Below, piece by piece: positions 42,990 through 52,476 of a stretch of 64,000 nt of DNA; the stretch's first letter is position 1; every line of letters starts with the position of its first letter. The notes below the pieces were generated by a model. It did no database searches. It was not told the DNA's origin and saw only the letters and a list, made by a program, of their open reading frames with translations. The translations under genes and the position numbers were made by a program. The stretch is from Achromobacter pestifer (GTDB lineage: Bacteria; Pseudomonadota; Gammaproteobacteria; Burkholderiales; Burkholderiaceae_B), in contig NZ_CP053985.1 of the NCBI RefSeq assembly GCF_013267355.1, positions 2,418,001-2,482,000 on the forward strand. Direction: 5' to 3'.

Positions 42990-43766
42990 ATGAGTAAAGT
43001 GGACTCCCACGTCCTGGCCAATTGGCTGGACGACACCCTGCAAGCAGCGCGCTTCAAGGACTATTGCCCCAACGGGCTGCAGGTGGAAGGCCGATCCGAA
43101 ATCGCACACATTATCACCGGAGTCACGGCCAGCGAAGCCCTGCTGCGCGTGGCGGTCGAGCGCGGCGCGGACGCGGTGCTGGTGCACCACGGCTGGCTCT
43201 GGCGCAACGAAGACCGCCGCGTCATCGGTACGCGCCGCGCGCGCATGGCGCTGGCCCTGAAAAACGACCTGAACCTGTACGCCTACCACCTGCCGCTGGA
43301 CGCGCACCCCACGCTGGGCAATAACGCGCAGCTGGCGCGCGTGCTGGGCCTGACGCCCGCGCTGCGCGACGACGGCGCGCCACAAACCTGTGGCCCCGAC
43401 AACCTGGTCTGGCTGGGCGCCGCGCAAGGCGTGACGACGCTGGGCCAACTAGGCGCGCGCGTGGCCGAGCGCCTGGGCCGCCAGCCCTTGGTAGTGGGCA
43501 ACCCGGACATGCCGCTGGCCCGCGTGGCCTGGTGCACGGGCGGCGCGCAAGGCATGCTGGGCGACGCCGCTGACGCGGGCGCCAGCGCTTACATCACGGG
43601 CGAAGTCTCCGAATCCACGGTGCACCAGGCGCGCGAAACCGGCGTGGGCTTCATCGCGGCGGGCCACCATGCCACCGAACGCTACGGCGCGCAGGCCCTG
43701 GGCCAGGCGGTGGCGGAACGCTTCGGCATCAAGGTCGAATTCGTCGACATCGACAACCCGGCATAA
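42990..43766 (+). CDS. Nif3-like dinuclear metal centre protein
   Basis: A 258-residue protein of the NIF3/GTP cyclohydrolase I type 2-like family. Metal-binding residues are visible in DAVLVHHGWLW, AYHLPLDAH and FIAAGHHATERYG. Family members form toroidal hexamers with two metals per subunit, and their biochemical role is unsettled. ATG 42990 fits the conserved N-terminus (SHVLANWLDDTL). A rho-independent terminator follows. Confidence 0.92.
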   Translation: MSKVDSHVLANWLDDTLQAARFKDYCPNGLQVEGRSEIAHIITGVTASEALLRVAVERGADAVLVHHGWLWRNEDRRVIGTRRARMALALKNDLNLYAYHLPLDAHPTLGNNAQLARVLGLTPALRDDGAPQTCGPDNLVWLGAAQGVTTLGQLGARVAERLGRQPLVVGNPDMPLARVAWCTGGAQGMLGDAADAGASAYITGEVSESTVHQARETGVGFIAAGHHATERYGAQALGQAVAERFGIKVEFVDIDNPA

Positions 43767-43788
43767 ACGGCTGCGCCCTCCGCAACAC

Positions 43789-43810
43789 CGCCCCCGCAAG
43801 GGGGCGTTTT
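43789..43810 (+). terminator. Terminator of the Nif3-family gene
   Basis: Stem CGCCCCC/GGGGGCG (43789-43795 with 43800-43806) with a GCAA loop is followed by TTTTCATT, 22 bp after the stop codon. Confidence 0.88.
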
Positions 43811-44035
43811 CATTGCACGGCGCCAACGGCGGCCACGCGCCACCAGCGTCCGATTCGGCAGGACTAGGCTAGGGGAAAACCAGAGGGCGAGATCAAGGCG
43901 GCGCCTGTGCGTCGCATCTGGTCAATCGTGGTTCTCTCCCTGTCAATTCCGGGTGCAGTCCACAGCCCTAGCATTCCATGCAGCCGCCCGCTGCCGGCCC
44001 TTTCCGGCCGGGCCTCCCACACACGGAGCCATCGA

Positions 44036-44662
44036 ATGCTGACCCTCTACGACCACCCGCGCTCCGGCAACTGCTACAAGGTGCGCCTCTTTCTCGCGCT
44101 CATCGGCCGGGACTACCAAAGCAGGTTCGTCGACGTGCTGGCCCGCAAGAACCAGACCGCGGAATTCGAGCGCGTCAGCGCCTTCCAGCAGATCCCCGCG
44201 CTGACCGACGGCGACACCGCCATCTGGGACAGCCACGCCATCCTGCTGCATCTGGCGCATCACTACGCCCCCGAATGGCTGGCGCCGCTGCCTCGCATCG
44301 GCGCCATGCACGCCTGGATATCGGTATCCGCCAACGAGATCGCCAACAGCCTGCAGCCGCTGCGCCTGACGCGCGTGGTCAGCAACGCCGAGGCCGCGCA
44401 CCACCTGGGCGTGAGCGAAGCCTTGCTCGACGTGCCCGCCATGCAGGCCCGCACCGACCGCGTGCTGCTGCGCCTGGAAAAGCGTCTTGCGGACCACGCA
44501 TGGCTGGCGGGCGGCGATGCACCAACCGTGGCCGACATCGCCTGCTACGGCTACCTGGCGCTGGCCGAGGAAGCCGCCATCGACATCGCCGCCCATCCCG
44601 CCATCGCGGCGTGGCGCAAGCGCATACAGCAGTTGCCGGGGTATGTGCCGCCGGGCCCCTGA
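44036..44662 (+). CDS. Glutathione S-transferase family protein
   Basis: A 208-residue GST. The thioredoxin-like domain (1-78) starts LTLYDHPRSGNCYKVRLFLAL, with a glutathione-contact Ser in the SGNCYK turn and the cis-Pro region FQQIPALTDGD and DSHAI. The all-helical C-terminal domain has WLAGGDAPTVADIACYGYL with the conserved N-capping Asp. ATG 44036 follows CGGAG. The MHS transporter is 50 bp downstream and may be co-transcribed. Substrate unknown. Confidence 0.92.
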   Translation: MLTLYDHPRSGNCYKVRLFLALIGRDYQSRFVDVLARKNQTAEFERVSAFQQIPALTDGDTAIWDSHAILLHLAHHYAPEWLAPLPRIGAMHAWISVSANEIANSLQPLRLTRVVSNAEAAHHLGVSEALLDVPAMQARTDRVLLRLEKRLADHAWLAGGDAPTVADIACYGYLALAEEAAIDIAAHPAIAAWRKRIQQLPGYVPPGP

Positions 44663-44712
44663 GCCCCGCGCACAACGACAAAAACCACTATTACAAGACA
44701 AGAGGGAACGAC

Positions 44713-46044
44713 ATGGACGCCATCCAGGCCGCGCAGCCTATTGCCCAATCACACAAGAAACCGAACCTGTTCCGCGTCGCCGTCGCGACGGTCATCGGTA
44801 CCGCGGTGGAAGCCTTCGACTTCCTTGCCTACGGCACCGCGGCGGCGCTGGTGTTCAACAAGATCTTCTTCCCGCAGTTCGATCCGGTGACCGGCACGCT
44901 GGCAGCCTTCGGCGCCTTCGCCAGCGGCATGCTGGCGCGGCCCATTGGCGGCATTCTCTTCGGCCATTTCGGCGACCGCGTCGGCCGTAAATCCATGCTG
45001 ACGCTCAGCCTGCTGCTGATGGGCATATGCACCGTGCTCATCGGGCTGCTGCCGACCTATGAACAGATCGGTATCTCGGCGGCCGTGCTGCTGGTGGTGC
45101 TGCGCATCGGCCAGGGGCTGTCGTTCGGCGGCGAGATGGGCGGCGCCATGCTGATGGCGGTCGAACACGCGCCGCCGAAATGGAAGGCCTTCTTCGGCAG
45201 CCTGCCGCTGGTGGGCGCGCCCCTGGGCATCCTGCTGTCGGTGGGTTCCTTCGCGCTGGTGACGCGGCTGCCGGAAGAGGACTTCCTGTCCTGGGGCTGG
45301 CGCCTGCCGTTCCTCGCCAGCGCCGTGCTCATCGTGGTCGGCCTGTTCATCCGCCACGGCATCGACGAGTCGCCGGAGTTCGAAGAGGTCAAGCGCGAGA
45401 AGGCGCGGGCCAGGCAGCCCCTGCAAGACCAGATGCCCCTGGGGGAACTGCTACGCAAACACGGCAAATCGCTGCTGCTGTGCATAGGCTGCAAGATCGC
45501 CGAGGTCACTTTGATCTACACCTTCCTGGTGTTCTCGGTGTCCTATGCCGTGTCCAAGCTGGGTTTCAGCCGCGCCGACGCGCTGCATGCCTTGCTCTAC
45601 GGGGCCGGCCTGTTGATATTCACCATTCCGCTGTTCGGCGTGCTGGCCGACCGCATCGGCGCGCGTCGCGTCTGTGGCTGGGGCGGCATGTTCCTGGCGC
45701 TCATGGCCGTCCCGATCTTTCTCGCGGTGGGCAGCGGTTCTCTGATGGCATACAGCCTTGCCGTCTTCGTCGCCATGGCCTTCAACTACGCCATCATGAT
45801 CGCGCCCCAATCCAGCCTCTACAGCGCGCAGTTCCCGCCGGAGCTGCGCTACTCCGGGCTGTCGATCGGAGTCCAGTTCTCGGCGGCGATAGGCGGCGGG
45901 CTCGCGCCGCTGATCTCGGCCACGCTGGTGCAGAAGTTCGACAGCATTCTTCCCGTTGGCATCTATCTGGCCTTCCTCGGCATCGTCGCCGGCGCCTCGG
46001 CGTTTCTCATGAAGCCCACGCCGCAGGACCTGCGCCGCGGCTGA
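44713..46044 (+). CDS. MHS-family MFS transporter (metabolite:proton symporter)
   Basis: A 443-residue transporter with twelve helices. The family signatures are TAVEAFDFLAYGTAAALVF in helix 1, GILFGHFGDRVGRKSML between helices 2 and 3, RIGQGLSFGGEMGGA, and WGWRLPFLAS. MHS transporters import carboxylates and osmolytes such as citrate, shikimate, alpha-ketoglutarate or betaine. The nearby AraC regulator and class II aldolase suggest a sugar-acid or hydroxy-acid substrate, which is inference. Convergent with the AraC gene. Confidence 0.92.
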   Translation: MDAIQAAQPIAQSHKKPNLFRVAVATVIGTAVEAFDFLAYGTAAALVFNKIFFPQFDPVTGTLAAFGAFASGMLARPIGGILFGHFGDRVGRKSMLTLSLLLMGICTVLIGLLPTYEQIGISAAVLLVVLRIGQGLSFGGEMGGAMLMAVEHAPPKWKAFFGSLPLVGAPLGILLSVGSFALVTRLPEEDFLSWGWRLPFLASAVLIVVGLFIRHGIDESPEFEEVKREKARARQPLQDQMPLGELLRKHGKSLLLCIGCKIAEVTLIYTFLVFSVSYAVSKLGFSRADALHALLYGAGLLIFTIPLFGVLADRIGARRVCGWGGMFLALMAVPIFLAVGSGSLMAYSLAVFVAMAFNYAIMIAPQSSLYSAQFPPELRYSGLSIGVQFSAAIGGGLAPLISATLVQKFDSILPVGIYLAFLGIVAGASAFLMKPTPQDLRRG

Positions 46045-46077
46045 CGCGCAAGAGCGGCACATGCAGGCGGCGCGGCG

Positions 46078-47106
46078 CTACGCGCCGCCGTTGCCGCTTC
46101 TGGCGGTCTTGCGGTACAGGGCCGGCGACATGCCAAAGCGTTCGTGGAAACGGCGGATGAAGTGGCTGGCGTGCTGAAAGCCACAAGACGCGGCGATCTC
46201 CTTGACCTCGACGTGCGCGCGCCGTGGATCCTCCAGCGCTTCCCTGGCCAGCTGCAAACGGCGTTCGCGCACATAGCTGGTGTATTGCAGCGAGCGCATC
46301 TTGAACAGCCGGTGCACCCAGCGCGTGGTGACGCGCAGCACGTCAGCCACCGCCTGCACCGACAGTTCTGGATCGGTGATGTGGGCATCGATGTAGCTGG
46401 CCAGCACCTGCCAGTTGTCGGCGGGCGCGCGCGCATCGCCCGGTATCTTCTCCAGCGCCTGGCTGGTATAGATCGAAGCCAGCAGCGCCAGCAACGCCTG
46501 CTCGGCAAACAGCGAGGACGTGGGATTCGATTCCGCCTTGTCGAAGAACACATGATGCAGACAGCGATGGGCGGTCTGCACCATGGGCAGGGCGGCCACG
46601 CCGCGCTGCGCGGTGAACTGCGACATCGCCAGGCTGTGCGCGCCCAGCAGGCGCGACAGCGGCCCCTTGACCACCACGATGCGCGAATCGGTGTACATGC
46701 GGATCTCGGACGGCAGCGCGGTCGTGCGGAAGATGATGTCGCCCGGCTCCAGCGGCAGCGTGGCCTCGTTCTGCACGATGACGCCGTGCCCGGCGATCAC
46801 GAAGCTCGCCAGGAACTCCGCATGCTCCAGATCCGCCGCATGCTCCGCGCGGTGATGCACGCTGATCGGCGTGGACTCCAGGCTCACCACCAACCCGCCC
46901 GCGCGCAACCTACAGGCCTGTAGTTGCAGCCTGGGCTGTTCAGTCAACGCCCGGAACTCACCCGGCAGCACCAGCTTGTCCAGCTCGCGCTCGTAGCCGG
47001 CGATCTCCTGGGCGTAGAACGGGCGGAACTGGGGCGCGAAGTTGAGATCCGCCTCGGAACAGGCGGGCCGGGCGGATGGATTCACTGTCTGGCTGGCGCG
47101 TGGCAT
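46078..47106 (-). CDS. AraC family transcriptional regulator
   Basis: A 342-residue regulator. The C-terminal ~100 residues hold the two helix-turn-helix motifs of the AraC/XylS family (VADVLRVTTRWVHRLFK and ASCGFQHASHFIRRFHERFG). The N-terminal part (about 50-215) resembles AraC-binding-like domains and has GHGVIVQNEATLPLEPGD. It is divergent from the class II aldolase with 145 bp between, so it probably controls that gene and perhaps the MHS transporter. Confidence 0.9.
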   Translation of the reverse strand: MPRASQTVNPSARPACSEADLNFAPQFRPFYAQEIAGYERELDKLVLPGEFRALTEQPRLQLQACRLRAGGLVVSLESTPISVHHRAEHAADLEHAEFLASFVIAGHGVIVQNEATLPLEPGDIIFRTTALPSEIRMYTDSRIVVVKGPLSRLLGAHSLAMSQFTAQRGVAALPMVQTAHRCLHHVFFDKAESNPTSSLFAEQALLALLASIYTSQALEKIPGDARAPADNWQVLASYIDAHITDPELSVQAVADVLRVTTRWVHRLFKMRSLQYTSYVRERRLQLAREALEDPRRAHVEVKEIAASCGFQHASHFIRRFHERFGMSPALYRKTARSGNGGA

Positions 47107-47251
47107 GCTCGGAACACTCTATCGGGCCGGCCAACACTGGCCGAAAAGCGCCTGCCTTCCTGTCGCATTGAGTCAACCCGCGTTCGTGATCGGTCAATCG
47201 CAGGCGGCAGAGGCGGGCGTGTAATGGAGCCATTATCCCCAAGGAGACCCC

Positions 47252-48013
47252 ATGCTGGAAAAACAAGCCCATGCCGACGCCTTCTTTGCGCGCTCCGCGA
47301 ACAAGCTCGACTTCGGGAACTGGAGCGAAGAGGAAAAGGTGGCGCTGAGCTGCCGCATTCTCGCCAGCGAAGGCCATTCGGAGACTTTGGCGGGCCAGAT
47401 CACGGTGCGCCAGGACGACGGCACATTCCTGACGACGCCCTTGGCCCAGGCATTCGACGAGATCGTCCCGGCCTCGGTCATCCGCATCAACGAAGACATG
47501 GAGGTGCTCGACGGCCCGGGCACGCCCAACCCGGCCGTGCGCTTCCATTTCTGGGTCTACCGCCAGCGTCCCGATGTGCAGTGCATCATCCACACGCACC
47601 CGCCCCATGTCTCGACGCTGTCCATGACGGGGCAGCCGCTGGTCGTCGCGCACATGGACGCGACGCCGTTCCACAACGACTGTGCCCATCTGAAGGAATG
47701 GCCCGGCCTGCCCATCGCCGACCAGGAAGGCGAAATCATCTCGGCGGCGCTGGGCGACAAGCGCAGCATCCTGCTGGCCAACCACGGTTTTCTGGCGGCG
47801 GGCTCGTGCATCGAGGAAGCGCTGTACCTGTCGGTGCTGATCGAACGCGCGGCCCGCAATCAGCTGCAGGCGGCGGCCGCGTACGGCGAAGTGAAACCGG
47901 TGAATGATGCGCTGGCCGCCGAATCGCACGACTTCCTGTTGAAGCCCAGCATCGTGCGTGCAAGCTTCGCCATGTTTGCGCGCCGCGTGCAGCGGCAAAT
48001 GGCCGCGGAATAG
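47252..48013 (+). CDS. Class II aldolase/adducin family protein
   Basis: A 253-residue protein. The zinc-binding His pair is in IIHTHPPHVST and a third His in LANHGFLAAG, with the N-terminal LAGQITVRQDD. The family includes fuculose-phosphate aldolase, ribulose-phosphate epimerase and decarboxylases; no motif fixes the substrate. A Shine-Dalgarno AAGGAG precedes ATG 47252. Divergent from the AraC gene, its likely regulator, and convergent with mscL. Confidence 0.9.
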   Translation: MLEKQAHADAFFARSANKLDFGNWSEEEKVALSCRILASEGHSETLAGQITVRQDDGTFLTTPLAQAFDEIVPASVIRINEDMEVLDGPGTPNPAVRFHFWVYRQRPDVQCIIHTHPPHVSTLSMTGQPLVVAHMDATPFHNDCAHLKEWPGLPIADQEGEIISAALGDKRSILLANHGFLAAGSCIEEALYLSVLIERAARNQLQAAAAYGEVKPVNDALAAESHDFLLKPSIVRASFAMFARRVQRQMAAE

Positions 48014-48133
48014 AACAAGGGGGAGAACAGCGGCGGATCGTTCAGCGCAGGCCGGCATGCGCCGGCGGGAACGTCCGCCAGCCGCGGCCCCGATCCGCGC
48101 TTGCGCGAATCCCGGGCCTGCGGCAGCGTCGGA

Positions 48134-48580
48134 TCAGGGCTTCTTGAGCAGATCGCGGATTTCGCGCAGCAGCGCCACGTCTTCCGGCGTCGCGGCGGGT
48201 GCCGGCGCTTCCTCGGCCTTGGTGCGGGCCTTGTAGATGGCCTTGACCATCCAGAAGATCACAAACGCCAGCAACACGAAGTTGATGATGATGGTGACGA
48301 AGTTGCCCCACGCAAATACGTTGGCGCCCGCCTTCGTCAGTTCCGCGAAAGTCATCGGACCGTTGTAGCCGGCCGGCATCGACAGGACCAGGAACTTGTT
48401 CGAAAAATCGACCGAGCCGCCGAGTATGAAGTTGACCAGCGGCATGACGATGTCCCTGACCAGCGAATCGACGATCTTGCCGAACGCCGCGCCGATGATG
48501 ACACCGACCGCCAGGTCCACTGCGTTGCCTTTAACAGCGAAATCTCGAAATTCTTTGACGAAACCCGTCGCTTTGCTCAT
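48134..48580 (-). CDS. mscL: Large-conductance mechanosensitive channel
   Basis: A 148-residue channel that opens under extreme membrane tension and protects against hypo-osmotic lysis. It shows the N-terminal amphipathic [20 protein letters not shown], the pore-lining helix ([17 protein letters not shown]), a second helix ([18 protein letters not shown]) and a charged C-terminal helix ([13 protein letters not shown]). An Ala/Pro-rich linker lies before that helix. Divergent from petA. Confidence 0.96.
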   Translation of the reverse strand: MSKATGFVKEFRDFAVKGNAVDLAVGVIIGAAFGKIVDSLVRDIVMPLVNFILGGSVDFSNKFLVLSMPAGYNGPMTFAELTKAGANVFAWGNFVTIIINFVLLAFVIFWMVKAIYKARTKAEEAPAPAATPEDVALLREIRDLLKKP

Positions 48581-48720
48581 AAAAGCACTCCCTTCGTGAT
48601 ACGCCCGTGAGTGGGCTGGCGCTATAATACGCGGTTGCTATGTTGTTACATATTCCCGCGAACCCGATGCCGCAGAAGTGATGCTACTCGTAGAGCGGGC
48701 GCATCAACAAGGATAGGAAG

Positions 48721-49362
48721 ATGAGTCAGGATACGCTGGTGCACGACGATGACGGTGCGGTTGATCCCAACCTGCCACCCGATCCTTCGCGACGTTTCTG
48801 GGTTACCACCGCCTGTGCTGTGGGTGGCGTAGCAGGTGTCGCAACGGCAGTGCCGCTTGTGAGCACGTTTTCTCCCTCCGAAAAAGCCCGCGCGGCCGGA
48901 GCTCCCGTTGAAGTGGACGTCGGCGATATTCCCGTCGGCACCATGAAGACGGTTGAATGGCGCGGAAAACCGGTCTGGATCATCCACCGGTCTCCTGAAC
49001 AGCTTGCCGGTCTCAAGACCCAGGACGCCCTGCTGGCCGATCCTGATTCCAAGCGCCCTGGCTTCACGCCCAAATACGCCGAAAACGAAGGCCGCTCGCG
49101 CAAGCCCGAGCTCTTCGTCTGCGTCGGCATCTGTACCCACCTTGGCTGCTCGCCCACCTCGCACTTCGAGACGGGCGGCGGTGGCGGCCTGGGCGCCGAC
49201 TGGCAGGGCGGCTTCCTCTGTCCTTGCCACGGCTCCACCTTCGATCTGGCCGGCCGTGTCTACAAGAACAAACCCGCGCCCGACAACCTCGAAGTCCCGC
49301 CGTACCAATATCTCAGCGACACCCGCATCATCGTGGGCGTCGATGAAGACAACAAGGCCTGA
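48721..49362 (+). CDS. petA: Ubiquinol-cytochrome c reductase iron-sulfur (Rieske) subunit
   Basis: A 213-residue Rieske protein of the bc1 complex. The 2Fe-2S ligands lie in CVGICTHLGCSPTSH and CPCHGSTFDLAGRVY. The N-terminus has a twin-arginine motif (DPSRRFWVTTA) before its single membrane helix, so export should use the Tat system. ATG 48721 has AGGATAGGAAG upstream. A TATAAT at 48623-48628 may be part of its promoter, but no good -35 pairs with it. First gene of petABC. Confidence 0.97.
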   Translation: MSQDTLVHDDDGAVDPNLPPDPSRRFWVTTACAVGGVAGVATAVPLVSTFSPSEKARAAGAPVEVDVGDIPVGTMKTVEWRGKPVWIIHRSPEQLAGLKTQDALLADPDSKRPGFTPKYAENEGRSRKPELFVCVGICTHLGCSPTSHFETGGGGGLGADWQGGFLCPCHGSTFDLAGRVYKNKPAPDNLEVPPYQYLSDTRIIVGVDEDNKA

Positions 49363-49436
49363 CGCGCGCGTCGCGCTTTTTTCCCGAATTACGTAAGTAA
49401 ATCCGCATTACGCCACGTGAGAGAAGGAGCCGTTAC

Positions 49437-50825
49437 ATGGCTGGCGAGAAAACCGTCGAGACGACAGGCCTGTTGGGCTGGCTGGACCGGCGCTTCCCGG
49501 TGACCTCCACCTGGAAAGCCCATCTGTCCGAGTACTACGCACCGAAGAACTTCAACTTCTGGTACTTCTTTGGCTCACTGGCCCTATTGGTGCTGGTGCT
49601 GCAGATCGTGACCGGCATCTTCCTGGTCATGCACTACAAGCCGGACGCCGAACGCGCGTTCCAGTCCGTCGAATACATCATGCGCGAAGTCCCATGGGGC
49701 TGGCTGGTGCGCTACATGCACTCCACCGGCGCGTCGATGTTCTTCGTCGTCGTGTACCTGCACATGCTGCGCGGGCTGCTCTACGGTTCCTACCGCAAGC
49801 CGCGCGAACTGGTGTGGATCTTCGGCGTCGCGATCTTCCTCTGTCTGATGGCGGAAGCCTTCTTCGGCTACCTGCTGCCCTGGGGCCAGATGTCCTACTG
49901 GGGCGCGCAGGTGATCGTGAACCTGTTCGCGGCCATTCCCTTCATCGGCCCTGAGCTGTCCATCTGGATCCGCGGCGACTACGTCGTGTCGGACGCCACG
50001 CTGAACCGCTTCTTCGCCTTCCACGTCATCGCCATCCCGCTGGTGCTGGTCGGCCTGGTCGCGGCCCACCTGGTGGCGCTGCACGAAGTCGGCTCGAACA
50101 ACCCGGACGGCATCGAGATCAAGCAAGGCCCGAAGGACAAGTACGGCCGCCCGAAGGACGGTATCCCGTTCCACCCGTTCTACTCCGTGCATGACCTGAT
50201 GGGCGTGGCTGGCTTCCTGCTGGTGTTCGCGTTCATCGTGTTCTTCGCGCCGGAAATGGGCGGCTACTTCCTCGAGTTCAACAACTTCATCCCTGCTGAC
50301 TCGCTGAAGACGCCTCCGCACATCGCCCCGGTCTGGTACTTCACGCCGTTCTACTCGATGCTGCGCGCCACCACCGACGAGTTCACCTGGGTGCTGGCGG
50401 GCGCGTCCGTGCTGGGCGCCATCGCGCTGCTCGTCAAGAGCAACCTGAAGGGCTTCATGCGCATCGCCGTCCCCGGCATCCTGATCGTCGTGGCCGTGCT
50501 GCTGCGCGCGATCGACGCCAAGTTCTGGGGCGTGGTCGCCATGGGCGGCACGGTCGTCATCCTGTTCTTCCTGCCGTGGCTGGACCATTCGCCGGTCAAG
50601 TCGATCCGCTACCGCCCCACCTGGCACAAATGGATCTACGGCATCTTCATGGTCAACTTCCTGGTGCTCGGCTACATCGGTACGCAGCCGCCCAGTCCGC
50701 CGTTGAACATCACGTCGCAAATCGGCACGCTGCTGTACCTGGCATTCTTCTTCCTGATGCCGGTATGGAGCCGCCTGGGCACCTTCAAGAAAGTGCCCGA
50801 GCGCGTCACGTTCCACGCCCACTGA
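49437..50825 (+). CDS. petB: Ubiquinol-cytochrome c reductase cytochrome b
   Basis: A 462-residue membrane protein with eight helices. Haem-ligand His residues are in RYMHSTGASMFFVVVYLHM and FFAFHVIAIPLVLVGLVAAH. The Qo-site sequence is seen as APEMGGYFLEFNNF, a local variant around the PEWY position of mitochondrial proteins, followed by TPPHIAPVWYFTPFYSMLRA, which carries a second version. An Arg/Lys-rich start (MAGEKTVETTGLLGWLDRRF) precedes the first helix. petC follows 23 bp downstream. Confidence 0.96.
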   Translation: MAGEKTVETTGLLGWLDRRFPVTSTWKAHLSEYYAPKNFNFWYFFGSLALLVLVLQIVTGIFLVMHYKPDAERAFQSVEYIMREVPWGWLVRYMHSTGASMFFVVVYLHMLRGLLYGSYRKPRELVWIFGVAIFLCLMAEAFFGYLLPWGQMSYWGAQVIVNLFAAIPFIGPELSIWIRGDYVVSDATLNRFFAFHVIAIPLVLVGLVAAHLVALHEVGSNNPDGIEIKQGPKDKYGRPKDGIPFHPFYSVHDLMGVAGFLLVFAFIVFFAPEMGGYFLEFNNFIPADSLKTPPHIAPVWYFTPFYSMLRATTDEFTWVLAGASVLGAIALLVKSNLKGFMRIAVPGILIVVAVLLRAIDAKFWGVVAMGGTVVILFFLPWLDHSPVKSIRYRPTWHKWIYGIFMVNFLVLGYIGTQPPSPPLNITSQIGTLLYLAFFFLMPVWSRLGTFKKVPERVTFHAH

Positions 50826-50848
50826 GCCCACCAGATAACGGATTAACC

Positions 50849-51700
50849 ATGATCAAGAAGCTGATTGGTGCCGTGGCCTTGATGCTCACGTGTACCGTTA
50901 CCCTTGCCGCCGGAGGCGGCTATCCCCTGGACAAGGCCCCGTACCGCGTCAACGACATGTCGTCGCTGCAGAACGGAGCCAAGCTGTTCGTCAACTACTG
51001 TCTGAACTGCCATAGCGCATCCTCGATGCGCTACAACAAGCTCAAGGACATCGGGCTGACCGACCAGCAGATCAAGGAAAGCCTGCTGTTCACCGGCGAA
51101 AAGGTCGGCGACATGATGAATGTCGCCATGACCCCGAAGGACGCCAAGCAGTGGTTTGGCACGACGCCCCCGGACTTGTCCGTGATCGCGCGCGCCAAAT
51201 CCGTGAACGCCGGCCCCTCGGGCGCCGACTACATCTACACCTACCTGCGCACCTTCTACCGCGACACGTCGCGCGCAACGGGCTGGAACAACCTGGTCTT
51301 CCCGGCCGTGGGCATGCCCCACGCCCTCTGGGAAGTGCAGGGTCCGCGCGAGCTCACGACCGTCGCCATGCACGAGGTCGAAAGCAAGGGCGACGCCCCC
51401 AAAACCTGGGAACGCGTCACCACGGTGTACGATGCACAGGGTTTTTCCACGGTCAAGGCCGAACCGGTAGCCAACTACCACGGCCATGCCACCTTCGATG
51501 CCAAATTCAAGGCCGCCAACCCGGCCCAAGTCGCAACATACGACAACGACGTCGCCGACCTGACCGCGTTCATGTCCTGGATGGCCGAGCCCGTCCAGAC
51601 ATTCCGCGTCCGTCTCGGCGTCGGTGTCATGTTGTTCCTGCTGCTGTTCTTCCTGGTTACCTGGCGCCTCAATGCCTCGTACTGGAAACACGTGCGCTAA
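50849..51700 (+). CDS. petC: Ubiquinol-cytochrome c reductase cytochrome c1
   Basis: A 283-residue protein with a cleaved signal peptide (about 1-21), a c-type haem motif CLNCH in NYCLNCHSASSMRYNKL, a Met ligand region, and a C-terminal membrane anchor (VMLFLLLFFLVTWRLNASYW). It passes electrons from the Rieske protein to soluble cytochrome c and so to the coxBA oxidase encoded at the left end of the window. ATG 50849 gives the signal peptide. Confidence 0.96.
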   Translation: MIKKLIGAVALMLTCTVTLAAGGGYPLDKAPYRVNDMSSLQNGAKLFVNYCLNCHSASSMRYNKLKDIGLTDQQIKESLLFTGEKVGDMMNVAMTPKDAKQWFGTTPPDLSVIARAKSVNAGPSGADYIYTYLRTFYRDTSRATGWNNLVFPAVGMPHALWEVQGPRELTTVAMHEVESKGDAPKTWERVTTVYDAQGFSTVKAEPVANYHGHATFDAKFKAANPAQVATYDNDVADLTAFMSWMAEPVQTFRVRLGVGVMLFLLLFFLVTWRLNASYWKHVR

Positions 51701-51792
51701 CCGCAACGCCCCGCCAGGTTTATCCGTCCCTTATTAAAAATAGGGACGGAATCGGCGGATAGGGCTGTACGCCTATCCCGCCTGGCAATTGG

Positions 51793-51833
51793 GGCCAGCG
51801 CCTGCTAGATTAAGGCGCTGGCCTTTCGTTTTT
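51793..51833 (+). terminator. Terminator of petABC
   Basis: A perfect 10-bp stem GGCCAGCGCC/GGCGCTGGCC (51793-51802 with 51814-51823) with an 11-nt loop is followed by TTTCGTTTTT. It lies only 20 bp before sspA, so sspAB may partly depend on read-through or have its own promoter in the 92 bp after petC. Confidence 0.85.
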
Positions 51834-51852
51834 CAATAAAGGACTTACCGCC

Positions 51853-52464
51853 ATGATGGTGCTCTATTCCGGAACCACGTGTCCGTTTTCGCAACGCTGC
51901 CGCTTCGTGTTGTTCGAAAAAGGCATGGATTTCGAGATCCGCGACATCGACCTGTACAACAAGCCCGAAGACATCTCGGTGATGAACCCGTACGGTCAAG
52001 TGCCCATTCTGGTCGAACGCGACCTGGTCCTGTACGAGTCGAACATCATCAACGAGTACATCGACGAGCGCTTCCCGCACCCGCAGCTGATGCCCGCCGA
52101 CCCGGTCATGCGCGCCCGCCCCCGCCTGTTCCTCTACAACTTCGAGAAGGAACTGTTCGTTCACGTCTCGACGCTGGAAGACCGCAGCGCCAAGCCCGAC
52201 GAGAAGAAGCTGGCCAACGCCCGCCAGAACATCCGCGACCGCCTGGCCCAGTTGGCCCCCATGCTGCTGAAGAACAAGTACATGCTGGGCGAGGAATTCT
52301 CCATGCTCGACGTGGCCGTGGCTCCGCTGCTGTGGCGCCTGGACCACTACGGCATCGAACTGCCCAAGAATGCGGCTCCGCTGCAAAAGTACGCCGAACG
52401 CATCTTCTCGCGTCCGGCCTACATCGAAGCGCTGACGCCTTCGGAAAAAGTGATGCGTCGCTAA
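51853..52464 (+). CDS. sspA: Stringent starvation protein A (GST-like)
   Basis: A 203-residue GST-fold protein without expected GST catalysis that binds RNA polymerase in other proteobacteria. It has the thioredoxin-like start MVLYSGTTCPFSQRCRFVLF and NPYGQVPILVERDLVLYESNIINEYIDERFPHP, and the helical domain LGEEFSMLDVAVAPLLWRL. It is followed 12 bp later by sspB. Two tandem ATG codons (51853, 51856) are possible starts. Confidence 0.93.
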   Translation: MMVLYSGTTCPFSQRCRFVLFEKGMDFEIRDIDLYNKPEDISVMNPYGQVPILVERDLVLYESNIINEYIDERFPHPQLMPADPVMRARPRLFLYNFEKELFVHVSTLEDRSAKPDEKKLANARQNIRDRLAQLAPMLLKNKYMLGEEFSMLDVAVAPLLWRLDHYGIELPKNAAPLQKYAERIFSRPAYIEALTPSEKVMRR

Positions 52465-52476
52465 GGCTGTTGCGTG

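Noticed and set aside
46066..46089. GC-rich inverted repeat between the MHS and AraC genes as a terminator
   Set aside because: No T tract on either strand, and it extends into the end of the AraC coding sequence.
48623..48628. TATAAT upstream of petA as a full promoter
   Set aside because: No acceptable -35 is found at 16-18 bp upstream, so I did not list it as a promoter feature.
51723..51750. Stem TCCGTCCC/GGGACGGA after petC as a terminator
   Set aside because: It has a 12-nt loop and no T tract; the stem at 51793-51823 with a T tract is the better terminator.
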